From: Pseudomonadota bacterium
Lineage (GTDB): Bacteria; Pseudomonadota; Alphaproteobacteria; Rhizobiales; Rhizobiaceae
Length of the DNA stretch: 64,000 nt
NCBI GenBank assembly: GCA_023404095.1
Contig: JAEYDD010000075.1
Coordinates: 186,001 to 250,000 of the forward strand
Direction of reading: 5' to 3'
Under the pieces are notes generated by a model that worked only from the letters and a program-made list of their open reading frames with translations, ran no database searches and was not told the origin of the DNA. The position numbers and the translations under genes were made by a program. Below are positions 47,474 to 57,654 of this stretch, in pieces. The first letter of the stretch is position 1; the number at the start of each line of letters is the position of its first letter.

Positions 47474-48190
47474 TCAGAAGCTTCGTGCCCGGCCCGACGC
47501 GATCACCGGACCGGTGGCGACACCGGTGGGCGAGCCCCCGAGCGGCTCGACGCTGACGGCGAGAACCGCCCCCTTCAGCCGCGGGCGCATCGAGTCCGGG
47601 ACGCGGATCATGCCTTCGCCCGATTGCGGCAACACGCCGAGCGAGACCGGTGCCTTTCCATCCTCGACGAGCCAGAGTTCGAGTGACTTGGCGCTTTCCT
47701 GCTTGGCCGCGACCGGGGTCATCATCAGCATGCCTTTTGCCGCATCGAAGTGTGCGACGAGGCCCATGGGGCTGCCTGTGCCTTCAAGCTCGGCGATCTG
47801 TTCGGGTGCCGGCGGAGCGGACCGGAAGATTTCCGGGCCGAGCGCGACAAGAACGACCGAGAGCGCCGTCATCGCCAGCGCCGCCCCGCGCCAGAAGGGC
47901 AGGGAAGCCCAGAGGCTGCGCTGTGGGCGCGCCTGTCGCGTCGAAGGTTCGAAGATCCGCTGCTCGATGACGGAATAGACGCGCGGTGAAGGCGGCATCG
48001 TTTCCAGTTCGTGATTGATGGTCGACAGGTTTTCTTCCCATCGGCTGACCATGGCGGCGAATACCCGGTCGTTGCGGAGCCGGGCCTCGACCTTGCGTCG
48101 GTCCTCCGCCGATAGAACGCCAAGGACGTACTCGCCTGCGATCACCTCGTCGCGGCGCGGATCCCTGCTGTTCTGGTCGGGCGATGTCAT
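47474..48190 (-). CDS. RskA-like anti-sigma factor
   Basis: 238 aa. The N-terminal cytoplasmic domain has GEYVLGVLSAEDRRKVEARL, the RskA-type helical anti-sigma domain without the zinc-binding cysteines. One membrane helix lies at about 98-120 (ALAMTALSVVLVALGPE). The periplasmic C-terminal domain has SLELWLVEDGKAPVSLGVL, the RskA fold. It would hold the sigma factor at the membrane until cleaved by a signal. Its ATG (48190) overlaps the sigma stop by 4 bp, so the two are translationally coupled, as usual for sigma/anti-sigma pairs. Confidence 0.9.
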   Translation of the reverse strand: MTSPDQNSRDPRRDEVIAGEYVLGVLSAEDRRKVEARLRNDRVFAAMVSRWEENLSTINHELETMPPSPRVYSVIEQRIFEPSTRQARPQRSLWASLPFWRGAALAMTALSVVLVALGPEIFRSAPPAPEQIAELEGTGSPMGLVAHFDAAKGMLMMTPVAAKQESAKSLELWLVEDGKAPVSLGVLPQSGEGMIRVPDSMRPRLKGAVLAVSVEPLGGSPTGVATGPVIASGRARSF

Positions 48191-48726
48191 GATCCCAGGC
48201 ACTCTCTCAGTTTCAGCAGGCTTCTGCGAAGCCAGGTCTTCATGGTGTTCAGCGGCACGCCATGGCGCGTGGCAAGTTCCTCGTAGCTCAGGCCCTCGAC
48301 ATAGGCTGCCCGCACTGCCGAAGCCTTGTCCGCCTCCAGTCGCCTCATGCAACCATCGATGCGGCGCCCCTCCGACCGTTGGATCGAATTTTCCTCCGGG
48401 CCCGGGTCCGTGTCGGCGATATCATATGCTTCCTCGATGTCGCTTGCCACTGGTCTTCGCGCGCGTATCACGTCGATCGCATGATGGCGCGCGATCGCGG
48501 CAAGCCAGGCAAAGGCGCTCGTCTCGCCCGGTGCAAAGCGATCGGCTCTCTGCCAGATCTTGACGTAGATTTCCTGCAGGGCCTCTTCGGCATCCTCGCG
48601 CCTGCCCAGCATACGCAGGCAGATCGGAAAGAGTTTCGCGCAGGTCAGATCGTAGAGCCGACGGAACGCCTGGCGGTCCTTCAGGCTGATGCGACCGATC
48701 AGGTAGGAGATTTCGTCGTCACGCAC
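48187..48726 (-). CDS. ECF RNA polymerase sigma factor (SigK/RpoE-like)
   Basis: 179 aa from GTG with AAGGG about 8 nt upstream. Region 2: [20 protein letters not shown] then [19 protein letters not shown] and [19 protein letters not shown]. Region 4: [19 protein letters not shown] and [20 protein letters not shown]. It lacks regions 1.1 and 3, as ECF factors do. The partner anti-sigma overlaps its 3' end, and the fasciclin gene is next. This triad suggests a small cell-envelope regulon centred on the fasciclin protein. The direction away from argB shows it is not part of the argB unit. Confidence 0.93.
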   Translation of the reverse strand: MRDDEISYLIGRISLKDRQAFRRLYDLTCAKLFPICLRMLGRREDAEEALQEIYVKIWQRADRFAPGETSAFAWLAAIARHHAIDVIRARRPVASDIEEAYDIADTDPGPEENSIQRSEGRRIDGCMRRLEADKASAVRAAYVEGLSYEELATRHGVPLNTMKTWLRRSLLKLRECLGS

Positions 48727-48887
48727 GGAATGCCCTTTTCTTCCCGGAGGCGCATGTCATCCGGCCCGCCTGCTGTGCATATATGGCGCGAAGCGGATTA
48801 GGAAAGAGCAGCGCCCGCCGCCGCATTCGTCATTCCATCGTCACGCGACATGCGTTAAACAGGCGCCGACAATTTTGCGAGGCTCCC

Positions 48888-49775
48888 ATGTCCCTGACCG
48901 AAAGCGAAACCCAGGCCCGGCTGCTGGCGCAGGCTCTGCCCTACATGCAGCGTTACGAAAACAAGACCATCGTTGTGAAGTATGGCGGCCATGCGATGGG
49001 CAATCCCGAGCTCGGCAGGGCGTTCGCGAGCGACATCGCGCTTCTCAAGCAGTCGGGCGTCAACCCGATCGTCGTCCATGGTGGCGGCCCGCAGATCGGC
49101 GCCATGCTGGCCAAGATGGGCATCGAATCGAAGTTTGAAGGCGGCCTGCGCGTGACCGATCAGATGACCGTCGAGATCGTCGAGATGGTTCTGGCAGGCT
49201 CGATCAACAAGGAGATTGTCGCACTCATCAACCAGACCGGAGAGTGGGCAATCGGGCTTTGCGGCAAGGACGGCAACATGGTCTTCGCCGAAAAGGCCAA
49301 GAAGACCGTTATCGATCCGGACAGCAATATCGAGCGCATCCTCGATCTCGGCTTCGTCGGCGAGGTGGTCGAGGTGGATCGCACGCTGATCGACCTGCTG
49401 GCGAAATCCGAGATGATCCCGGTGATTGCCCCGGTCGCACCCGGTCGCGACGGCCACACCTACAACATCAACGCCGACACGTTCGCCGGTGCGATCGCAG
49501 GAGCACTGAACGCCACGCGCCTCCTGTTCCTGACCGACGTGCCCGGTGTTCTCAACAAGCAGGGCGAGCTAATCAAGGAGCTTTCGGTTTCCGAAGCCCG
49601 GGCGCTGATCAAGGACGGCACGATCTCCGGCGGCATGATCCCCAAGGTGGAGACCTGCATCGACGCCATCAAGGCGGGCGTGCAGGGCGTGGTCATCCTC
49701 AACGGCAAGACCGCGCATTCGGTGCTGCTCGAAATCTTCACCGAACGCGGCGCCGGCACGCTGATCGTGCCCTGA
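48888..49775 (+). CDS. argB: Acetylglutamate kinase
   Basis: 295 aa. It phosphorylates N-acetylglutamate in arginine synthesis. N-terminal VVKYGGHAM loop (with Lys and GGH), the second glycine loop [23 protein letters not shown] and the substrate segment [11 protein letters not shown]. Size and motifs match the arginine-feedback type with a long N-terminal helix ([19 protein letters not shown]). ATG at 48888 has GAGG 6-7 nt upstream. Standalone, convergent with the PEP-mutase-family gene. Confidence 0.96.
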   Translation: MSLTESETQARLLAQALPYMQRYENKTIVVKYGGHAMGNPELGRAFASDIALLKQSGVNPIVVHGGGPQIGAMLAKMGIESKFEGGLRVTDQMTVEIVEMVLAGSINKEIVALINQTGEWAIGLCGKDGNMVFAEKAKKTVIDPDSNIERILDLGFVGEVVEVDRTLIDLLAKSEMIPVIAPVAPGRDGHTYNINADTFAGAIAGALNATRLLFLTDVPGVLNKQGELIKELSVSEARALIKDGTISGGMIPKVETCIDAIKAGVQGVVILNGKTAHSVLLEIFTERGAGTLIVP

Positions 49776-49782
49776 GCTTTCC

Positions 49783-49810
49783 TGCGGGCCACCGTGTATG
49801 GCGGCCCGCA
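49783..49810. other. 8-bp stem-loop between argB and the PEP-mutase-family gene
   Basis: TGCGGGCC and GGCCCGCA flank a 12-nt loop just past the argB stop. No T tract. It probably marks the shared 3' region of two convergent genes. Confidence 0.4.
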
Positions 49811-49833
49811 CCAGCAGCTGCGCGCGCAGCCTT

Positions 49834-50604
49834 TCAAGGTCCGCCGTAGACCGCCGCCGCCTGCCGGCCCAGCCATTCGATCATGGCACGGTACGGCCCC
49901 GGGCCGTAGCTGACGCGGGCGACGCCGAGTTTGGCAAGTGCTGCAACCTCCGGAACGCCGACCTTCATCATGACGTTGACCGGCAACGGGACCGCTTCGC
50001 AGATGCGACCGATCAGTCCGCCGTCCGCCAGTCCCGGGACGAAATAGCCGCTGGCGCCAGCTTCCGCGTAGGCCCGGCCCCGTTCGATCGCGGCATCCAC
50101 CAGCGCTTCGTGCCGGCTTGCGTCCGGCTGGTGCAGGAAAAGGTCCGTTCGGGCGTTGATGAAGAACGGCATCCCCCGGTTCTCGGTCATCAGCCGGATG
50201 GTGCGGATGCGCCGCGTCTGGAGGTCGACGGGATGGACGCCGGAACCGCCGACCACCTGATCCTCGAAATTGATGCCGACTGCGCCCGCATCGACGATTC
50301 GCGATACGTTCAAGGCGACGTCGTCCGGATCGACGGCATAGCCACCCTCGAAGTCTATCGTGACGGGGAGATTCGTAGCGGCCACGATCGACTGGGCGAT
50401 TTCCGCAAGGCGAAGCAGCGGAACGGCTTCGCCGTCGGGATAGCCGCCTGTGGCTGCGACCGACCAGCTTCCGGTGGCGATCGCCTTTGCGCCGGCCGCG
50501 GCGACGGCCTTGGCGCTGCCTGCATCCCAGATGTTGTAAAGCACCAGCGGGTCACCCTTGCGATGCAATTCGGCAAAAGCCTCGGCTTTCAATTTCTGTT
50601 CCAT
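49834..50604 (-). CDS. Isocitrate lyase/PEP mutase superfamily enzyme
   Basis: 256 aa TIM-barrel. The segments LVLYNIWDAGSAKAVAAAGA, ATGSWSVAATGGYPDGE and TIDFEGGYAVDPDD carry the superfamily's Mg-binding acids, followed by GINFEDQVVGGSG. The classic catalytic-loop cysteine (KKCGH of isocitrate lyase) is absent, so it is more like PEP mutase or oxaloacetate-type hydrolases. Substrate unknown. ATG at 50604 follows GGGAGG. Downstream, on the same strand as the exporter gene 156 bp upstream. Confidence 0.87.
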   Translation of the reverse strand: MEQKLKAEAFAELHRKGDPLVLYNIWDAGSAKAVAAAGAKAIATGSWSVAATGGYPDGEAVPLLRLAEIAQSIVAATNLPVTIDFEGGYAVDPDDVALNVSRIVDAGAVGINFEDQVVGGSGVHPVDLQTRRIRTIRLMTENRGMPFFINARTDLFLHQPDASRHEALVDAAIERGRAYAEAGASGYFVPGLADGGLIGRICEAVPLPVNVMMKVGVPEVAALAKLGVARVSYGPGPYRAMIEWLGRQAAAVYGGP

Positions 50605-50760
50605 GCCGTGCCTCCCTTGGAAGTCCATCCCATCGTCCTGAGCCGAGAGGAGCTTCCGCACCGTCCGGCCAGGGTCGAAACAGCATGTGGTTTCGTTAGC
50701 CCGGATTTCCAGCCTCCCCGCCAAATCGGGAGCAGAATGCAAGTAGGGCGTGAGGGCGCC

Positions 50761-51666
50761 CTACTTCCACATCAGCAGCAGGAGGATACCCGTGACGATC
50801 AGCGTGCAACCCGCCGCCTCCATGCGGTTGATCCGCTCGCGAAAGACGAAATAGGAGGATGCAAAGGTGAAGAGCAGCTCGATCTGGCCGAGCGCGCGCA
50901 CATAGGCGACCTGCTGCAGGGCCATCGCGGTGAACCAGCAGGCCGAACCGGTGACGCCCGCAAGCCCGACGATGGAGGAGGAGCGCCAGGAGCGGACGAC
51001 GCGGCCGATCTCCGAGGGATCCTTGAGGAGCATCCAGCCGAGCATGAACACCGTCTGGAACGTTGTGACGCAGGCGAGCGTCACGGCCGCCTGCATGATG
51101 GCGTTCGGGCCATCCAGCGACAGTGCCGCCGAACGATAGGCGACAGCAGAAATACCGAAGATCGCGCCCGACGCGATGCCTATCAGGGCGGTTCTGCCGG
51201 TCATGGCCGCGAGAAGATTGCGCCACGACAGCGGCATGCGAGCGACCGAGATCATCATCACCCCGACCACGCCGACGACGATTGCGCCGATGGCGCCCGG
51301 CGTCAGCCGTTCGCCCAGAAGCAGTAGTCCGAAGATCGCTGCCTGTACCGGCTCTGTCTTGGAGTAGGCCGTGCCGACGGCGAAGTTGCGCAGCGAGAAG
51401 AGATAGACGAGCAGGATGGTGGCGAAGATCTGGGCCAGTCCGCCGATGACCGACCAGACGGCGAACGAAACGCTGAGATCGGGGAAGGGGTAGCCCGCGA
51501 AATGGTGCAGCGCCGTCACATAGGCGATCGCGATGGGGAAGCCGTAGCCGAAGCGGACAAAGCTGGCGCCTGTCGTTCCGAGCGCACTGCGCAGGTGCTT
51601 TTGAAGCGCCGACCTGAGGTTCTGAAGGAACGCGGCGCAAATGGTGATGACGATCCAGGCTTCCAT
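50761..51666 (-). CDS. EamA/DMT-superfamily transporter
   Basis: 301 aa with ten predicted membrane helices. First half WIVITICAAFLQNLRSALQK and FATILLVYLFSLRNFAVGTA; second half TALIGIASGAIFGISAVAYR and GLAGVTGSACWFTAMALQQ. The helix signature EPVQAAIFGLLLLGERL is typical. Substrate unknown. Different in sequence from the transporter at 44156-45067. Divergent from the HAD nucleotidase gene. Confidence 0.9.
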   Translation of the reverse strand: MEAWIVITICAAFLQNLRSALQKHLRSALGTTGASFVRFGYGFPIAIAYVTALHHFAGYPFPDLSVSFAVWSVIGGLAQIFATILLVYLFSLRNFAVGTAYSKTEPVQAAIFGLLLLGERLTPGAIGAIVVGVVGVMMISVARMPLSWRNLLAAMTGRTALIGIASGAIFGISAVAYRSAALSLDGPNAIMQAAVTLACVTTFQTVFMLGWMLLKDPSEIGRVVRSWRSSSIVGLAGVTGSACWFTAMALQQVAYVRALGQIELLFTFASSYFVFRERINRMEAAGCTLIVTGILLLLMWK

Positions 51667-51763
51667 CCCTGCCGGCTAGCATGACGGTTGCCACAAATCC
51701 ATTGCCGCATCGCGGCGACGATTCCTTTTTGCTTCCTGTTGCGCCCGTGTCATAAGGGCGCCC

Positions 51764-52474
51764 ATGACCGAGATCAGCAATATCCCCGACAAGTCAGACT
51801 TCGCCCACGTCACCGAGTGGGTGTTCGATCTGGACAACACCCTCTATCCGCACCACGTCGATCTCTTCTCGCAGATCGACGTCAACATGACGGGCTATGT
51901 TGCCGCGCTCCTTGGGCTGTCTCGCGAGGATGCGCGAACCTTGCAGAAGCGCTACTATCTCGATCACGGCACGACGCTGAAGGGCTTGATGCTGCATCAC
52001 GGCATCGACCCGCTGGATTTTCTCGAAAAGGCTCATGCGATCGACTATGGCGTGCTGGCGCCCGATCCCGCGCTGGGTGAGGCGATCAAGGCGCTGCCGG
52101 GCCGCAAGTTCATCTTCACCAACGGCAGCGTCAAGCACGCGGAGATGACGGCCCGCGCGCTCGGCATCCTCGATCACTTCGACGACATCTTCGACATCGT
52201 GGCGGCCGAATACGTGCCGAAGCCGGCGGACGCCACCTACGACAAGTTCATGGCGCTCAACCGCGTCGACACGGCGCGTGCGGCCATGTTCGAGGATCTG
52301 CCGCGCAATCTCCTGGTGCCCAAGGCGCTCGGCATGAAGACCGTTCTCCTGATGCCGCGCGACGAGAGCCACGAGTTCACCGATGCCTGGGAAAAGAGGA
52401 CCGATGCGGATGTGCACATCGATTACGCCACGTCCGACCTTACCGGCTTCCTTTGCCGGCTGATCGACCGATAG
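51764..52474 (+). CDS. HAD-family pyrimidine 5'-nucleotidase
   Basis: 236 aa. The HAD motifs are in order: motif I VFDLDNTLYPHH (nucleophile Asp), motif II FIFTNGSVKHAE, motif III around AAEYVPKPADATYDK, and motif IV MFEDLPRNLLVPK. The family, similar to yeast SDT1/PHM8, removes phosphate from pyrimidine nucleoside monophosphates. ATG at 51764 follows GGGCGCCC. Convergent with the LOG gene. Confidence 0.9.
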   Translation: MTEISNIPDKSDFAHVTEWVFDLDNTLYPHHVDLFSQIDVNMTGYVAALLGLSREDARTLQKRYYLDHGTTLKGLMLHHGIDPLDFLEKAHAIDYGVLAPDPALGEAIKALPGRKFIFTNGSVKHAEMTARALGILDHFDDIFDIVAAEYVPKPADATYDKFMALNRVDTARAAMFEDLPRNLLVPKALGMKTVLLMPRDESHEFTDAWEKRTDADVHIDYATSDLTGFLCRLIDR

Positions 52475-52535
52475 GGCTGCCGGACGAGTTTGCGAAGAGG
52501 CCGGCTCTTCACCGGCTTCCCGCCATCATGCCTGG

Positions 52536-53426
52536 CTATTTTCCGGTTGCCGCCGCTTCCGTATCCAGCGTCTCGTAGAACTTCTCGATAACCGACCAGG
52601 CCTCGTCGGCTGTGTCGACGAAGTGCATCAGTTCGACGTCGCCCGGCGAGATCGTGCCAAAATCGGCGAGCGCGTTGAAGTTGATGATCGAGTTCCAGAA
52701 GGTCTTGCCGAAAAGGATCAGCGGCACGAGCGCCATGCGCCCGGTCTGCATAAGCGTGACGGTCTCGAAGAGTTCGTCGAGCGTGCCGAAGCCGCCCGGG
52801 AATACCGTGACCGCCTTTGCGCGCAGCAAGAAGTGCATCTTGCGCACCGCGAAATAGTGAAAGTTGAAGCTGAGGTCGGGCGTCACATAGGCATTGGGCG
52901 CCTGCTCGTGCGGCAGCACGATGTTGAGCCCGATCGACGGCGCGCCGACATCCGCGGCACCCCGGTTGCCCGCTTCCATCACGCCGGGGCCACCGCCGGT
53001 GACGACGACGAACTCCTTGAAGCCGGTCTCTGCCGAACGCTCCGAGCACAGCTTGGCGAATTTGCGCGCCTCGTCGTAGTAGACCGACGCTGCCTCGAGG
53101 TTCTTGCGCTGCGTCTCGTTGCGGGCTGCCCAGGCTTCCATGCCGGGCGCCGGAATACGGGCGCCGCCGAACATCACAACCGTCGATTTGATGCCCCGCT
53201 CGGCCAGCATCATCTCCACCTTGAGGAGTTCGAGCTGCAGCCGCACCGGGCGCAACTCTTCCCGGCACAGGAATTCGTCGTCCACATAGGCAAGCCGGTA
53301 GGCCGGTGACATCGACTGCGGGGTATGGGGAACGACCGAAGCCCGGTGCTTGTCGAACGCGCTGTCGGCCAGCGGATCCCAGACGCCGTCCTTGCGGCGA
53401 AGGTTCTTTTTCTTCAGTCGTGCCAT
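52536..53426 (-). CDS. LOG-family (TIGR00730) putative nucleoside-5'-monophosphate phosphoribohydrolase
   Basis: 296 aa, Rossmann-type. The two signature stretches are VVVTGGGPGVMEAGNRGAAD and VFPGGFGTLDELFETVTLMQ (PGGxGTxxE). LOG proteins split the base from nucleotide monophosphates and in plants make active cytokinins. A basic head (MARLKKKNLRRKDGVWDP) precedes the fold, longer than minimal LOG. ATG at 53426 selected; an in-frame ATG at 53438 is also possible. Alone between the nucleotidase and dapD. Confidence 0.9.
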   Translation of the reverse strand: MARLKKKNLRRKDGVWDPLADSAFDKHRASVVPHTPQSMSPAYRLAYVDDEFLCREELRPVRLQLELLKVEMMLAERGIKSTVVMFGGARIPAPGMEAWAARNETQRKNLEAASVYYDEARKFAKLCSERSAETGFKEFVVVTGGGPGVMEAGNRGAADVGAPSIGLNIVLPHEQAPNAYVTPDLSFNFHYFAVRKMHFLLRAKAVTVFPGGFGTLDELFETVTLMQTGRMALVPLILFGKTFWNSIINFNALADFGTISPGDVELMHFVDTADEAWSVIEKFYETLDTEAAATGK

Positions 53427-53658
53427 ATCACTATCCATCCAGCGGTCTGCTTCACATGAAGGCGCGTAGCAGGCCTGTTCATCGTTGTCATTCGGGCAAT
53501 GTCCGGCTGTATCATCTCGCCGGTCTCGTCGCGACATCATCCGCCGGAAAAGGGCTTCAACTTTCCGGGATCATGCTCTAGGACTCGCTGCCGAAAATGA
53601 TATGTCCCCTCCGGCATCCCGATGGGCCAGAATAATGGTCGAAGTTTAAGGAATTCCG

Positions 53659-54516
<858 letters not shown>

Positions 54517-54519
54517 GCA

Positions 54520-54903
54520 ATGGAAAATTCGGACCAGCCGCCAAGTTTGCGATGGCTCTTCTTCGGCTGGTCCGGCCGCGTCTCCCGTCTGCCCTATGCG
54601 CTCGCCTGGGGTTTCTGGATGACGCTGGCAGCGGCCTTTCTGACCCGCATGGTGATGACGCCGCAGGAGCAGCCGGCGTTCATTGTCTGGACACTCCTGT
54701 TTTTCGCGGTGGGTGTCCTGTCCACCCTTTCCTCGGTCATGCTGACGATCAAGCGGTTGCATGACATGGCCCTGCCGGCGCCGCTGGTTCTGTGCCTGTT
54801 CGTCCCGGCGATTTCCATCTTTGCGCTCATTGCCTTCCTCGTCTGGCCCGGCACACCCGGGCCGAACGCGCATGGCCGCGTCACCGACCGCCCGAAGGAA
54901 TGA
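54520..54903 (+). CDS. DUF805 inner-membrane protein (second copy)
   Basis: 127 aa with three or four membrane helices. WLFFGWSGRVSRLPYALAWG and TIKRLHDMALPAPLVLCLF match the family; the first half is more hydrophobic than in the copy at 15189-15539. Starts 3 bp after the dapD stop, so it is probably made with dapD. Whether it has any part in lysine synthesis is not known. Confidence 0.87.
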   Translation: MENSDQPPSLRWLFFGWSGRVSRLPYALAWGFWMTLAAAFLTRMVMTPQEQPAFIVWTLLFFAVGVLSTLSSVMLTIKRLHDMALPAPLVLCLFVPAISIFALIAFLVWPGTPGPNAHGRVTDRPKE

Positions 54904-55127
54904 CGCCAGCGGCCACTGCATGACTTTCCGGCCGCTCCGCATCGCCTTTCGGATGAGAAACATTGAGCGAATTCAGAATTTTATTGGAGGGCCGCTGCGC
55001 CATCTTTCCTCCTGCTTCCGGGTGAAGGATGATGACAGCGCGCGCCCTATGAGCTAGACCCGACAAAGAGTTCCAGAACCAAAGACCGGCGGTGCATAGC
55101 GCGGCCAGCCGGCAGGCAGTCCAGCAC

Positions 55128-56321
55128 ATGACCACGATCGATCCCGTCCTCAATCTCGCCACGCTCATCCGCTGCCCGTCCGTCACACCGGCCGAAGGCG
55201 GTGCGCTGGCGGCGCTCGAGGCCATGCTCGCCCCGCTCGGCTTCCATGTGGAGCGCGTGGTGATGTCGGCGGCGGACACGCCGGATGTGGAGAACCTCTA
55301 TGCGCGCATCGGTACCGATGGCCCGCATCTGATGTTTGCCGGCCATACCGACGTCGTGCCGGTCGGCGACGAGGCCGCCTGGAGCCACGGCCCTTTCTCG
55401 GCCGATATCGCCGGCGGCGAAATGTACGGCCGTGGCGCTGTCGATATGAAGGGCGGGATTGCCTGCTTCGTCGCGGCCGTCGCCCGCCACATTGAAAAGC
55501 ACGGGCCGCCGACGGGCTCGGTTTCATTTCTGATTACCGGGGACGAGGAAGGCCCCGCGGTCAACGGCACCGTCAGGCTTTTGGAATGGGCGGCGGCGAA
55601 GGGCGAGCGCTGGGATGCCTGCGTGGTCGGCGAGCCGACCAATCCGGACATGCTGGGCGACATGATCAAGATCGGCCGGCGCGGCTCGGTCTCGGGTACG
55701 CTGACCGTCTTCGGGGTCCAGGGGCACGCCGCCTATCCGCACCTGGCGGACAATCCGGTCCGCGCCGTCATCGCTCTTGCCGATGCGCTGATGGCTCCGC
55801 CCTTCGATCCGGGCACGGCCGACTTCCAGCCTTCGAACCTGGAGGTGACGACCATCGACGTCGGCAATCGCGCCGTAAACGTGATCCCGGCCAGGGCATC
55901 CGCCAGCTTCAACATCCGCTTCAACGACACCTGGACGGCTGATAGCGTAAAGGCCGAAATCGTTCGCCGGCTGGAAAAGGCGGCAGCCGACGATAGGCTC
56001 CGCCCGGGCCGGCAGCCGGTCCGCTACGAGATTACCTGGGCGGAACGTCCGAGCCACGTGTTTTTGACCCGTGACGACCGACTCATCGCCTCCCTGTCGG
56101 CGGCGATCGAGGCCGCGATTGGCCGGGTTCCGAAGCTGTCCACCACCGGTGGTACGTCGGACGCCCGTTTCATCAAGGACTATTGCCCGGTTGTCGAATT
56201 CGGCCTCGTCGGTCAGACGATGCATATGGTGGACGAGCGCGTCGCCGTCGCCGATCTCGAGACGCTGACGAAAATTTACGAAACCTTCCTGGAGCGCTGG
56301 TTCGCCGATGCCGGGGCTTGA
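55128..56321 (+). CDS. dapE: Succinyl-diaminopimelate desuccinylase
   Basis: 397 aa, M20 metallopeptidase fold. Metal ligands are in FAGHTDVVPVGDEAAW and GAVDMKGGIACF, the catalytic glutamates in ITGDEEGPAVNGT, and later GEPTNPD and the C-terminal MHMVDERV histidine. The lid domain has QGHAAYPHLADNPV. It removes succinate from N-succinyl-LL-DAP. ATG at 55128 gives the usual length; ribosome site is weak. Overlaps the next gene by 14 bp, so translation coupling is likely. Confidence 0.96.
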   Translation: MTTIDPVLNLATLIRCPSVTPAEGGALAALEAMLAPLGFHVERVVMSAADTPDVENLYARIGTDGPHLMFAGHTDVVPVGDEAAWSHGPFSADIAGGEMYGRGAVDMKGGIACFVAAVARHIEKHGPPTGSVSFLITGDEEGPAVNGTVRLLEWAAAKGERWDACVVGEPTNPDMLGDMIKIGRRGSVSGTLTVFGVQGHAAYPHLADNPVRAVIALADALMAPPFDPGTADFQPSNLEVTTIDVGNRAVNVIPARASASFNIRFNDTWTADSVKAEIVRRLEKAAADDRLRPGRQPVRYEITWAERPSHVFLTRDDRLIASLSAAIEAAIGRVPKLSTTGGTSDARFIKDYCPVVEFGLVGQTMHMVDERVAVADLETLTKIYETFLERWFADAGA

Positions 56322-56904
56322 CGAGGTCCTCCATTATCTCACCGGTGTCTGGCAACTTGTCCGGCAGAAGCCCGAAGGCTTCCGCTGGCTGGACCTCACC
56401 TGGCGCGGCCTTGTTCGCTCGTTCTGGGCGATGGCCTGGAGCCTGCCGGCGCTGGCCGTGATATGGGCCTCGTGGCGCCTCTATTTTCTGGGCCGCATGC
56501 CGGAAGGAACGGGTGCCGGTTTCGATTTCATCCTGAAGCTCGCCTTCATCGATCTCGTCGGCTGGTTCATGCCGCTGATCCTCGTCGCCTTGCTGGCGCG
56601 CCCGCTGGGATACGCCCAGCATCTGGCGACCATGGTCATCGCCAGCAACTGGATCGCCGTGCCCTTTGCCTATGCGACCGCCATTCCCTTTGCCATCGCG
56701 CTGATAGTTCCGGATTTTTCCGCCTTTTCCGGGCTGCTGCTCTATGCCGTCTTCGGCCTCAGCATCATGCTCCAGTACCGTTTGCTGTGGATGTGCGTCG
56801 GCAAGCAGTCGCTGCTGGCAGCGACTCTCACCGCATTGTTCGTGCTGCCGCCTCTTCTGGCGGGGCAGGGTCTGCAGGTTCTGCTCGGCACATTGCCGGG
56901 TTGA
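56308..56904 (+). CDS. Inner-membrane protein of unknown function, coupled to dapE
   Basis: 198 aa, five or six membrane helices (for example WAMAWSLPALAVIWASW, LVGWFMPLILVALLARPLG, FAYATAIPFAIALIVP). No catalytic motif. Starts inside the end of dapE (14-bp overlap), on the same strand. I recall a similar conserved hypothetical in rhizobia next to dapE, but no function is known. Ends 7 bp from the truA stop (convergent). Confidence 0.8.
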   Translation: MPGLDEVLHYLTGVWQLVRQKPEGFRWLDLTWRGLVRSFWAMAWSLPALAVIWASWRLYFLGRMPEGTGAGFDFILKLAFIDLVGWFMPLILVALLARPLGYAQHLATMVIASNWIAVPFAYATAIPFAIALIVPDFSAFSGLLLYAVFGLSIMLQYRLLWMCVGKQSLLAATLTALFVLPPLLAGQGLQVLLGTLPG

Positions 56905-56910
56905 GAAAGA

Positions 56911-57654
56911 TCAGTAGTCGACCTGCATGAAGTAGAGCCCATCCGGTGGGGCGACCGGGCCGCACGCCTTGCGGTCGCGCGCTTCCAGCGCGGCCCGCAC
57001 ATCGGCAACGCTCCACTTTCCTTCGCCTGCGAGCTTCAGCGTTCCGGCAAACGAGCGGATCTGATTGTGGAGGAAGCTCTGTGCCGTGGCGCGGATCTCG
57101 ATCAGGTCGCCCGTACGCGTCACGTCGAGCCGGTCGATCGTGCGGACCGGGCTGTTGGCCTGGCAATGGGCCGAGCGGAAGGTCGTGAAATCGTGCTTGC
57201 CGACGAGTTCCTGTGCGGCGGCATGCATCGCTTCGTGGTCGAGTGGCTTTGCCACGAACCAGGCACGTTTCGCTTCCAGCGCCAGCGGCGCCCGGCGCGC
57301 GATGATGCGGTAGAGGTAGTGGCGCCGCTTTGCGGAAAAGCGGGCGTCGAAGGTCTCGTCCACCAATGCGGCATCGATGATCGCTACCCGCTCCCCCGCC
57401 TGCATCAGATGCGCGTTCAGGGCGTTACGAAGCGTGTGCTCCTTCCAGGCCCGGGACAGGTCGGCATGGGCGACCTGTCCCATGGCATGGACGCCGGAGT
57501 CGGTGCGGCCGGCGCCCCGGATCGAGATCGTTTCGCCGGTGAGGGACAGGATCGCCTTCTCCACGGCGCCCTGGACGGAGGGGCCGTTTTCCTGCCGCTG
57601 CCAGCCCACATAGGGCGTGCCGTCATACTCGATGATCATGCGGTAGCGCGGCAT
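56911..57654 (-). CDS. truA: tRNA pseudouridine synthase A
   Basis: 247 aa. Makes pseudouridine at 38-40 in the tRNA anticodon stem. Catalytic aspartate in [15 protein letters not shown]; supporting motifs [15 protein letters not shown] near the start and [14 protein letters not shown] at about 200. Its ATG (57654) overlaps the fmt stop by 1 bp (TGATG), so the two are coupled. Normal length. Confidence 0.96.
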   Translation of the reverse strand: MPRYRMIIEYDGTPYVGWQRQENGPSVQGAVEKAILSLTGETISIRGAGRTDSGVHAMGQVAHADLSRAWKEHTLRNALNAHLMQAGERVAIIDAALVDETFDARFSAKRRHYLYRIIARRAPLALEAKRAWFVAKPLDHEAMHAAAQELVGKHDFTTFRSAHCQANSPVRTIDRLDVTRTGDLIEIRATAQSFLHNQIRSFAGTLKLAGEGKWSVADVRAALEARDRKACGPVAPPDGLYFMQVDY

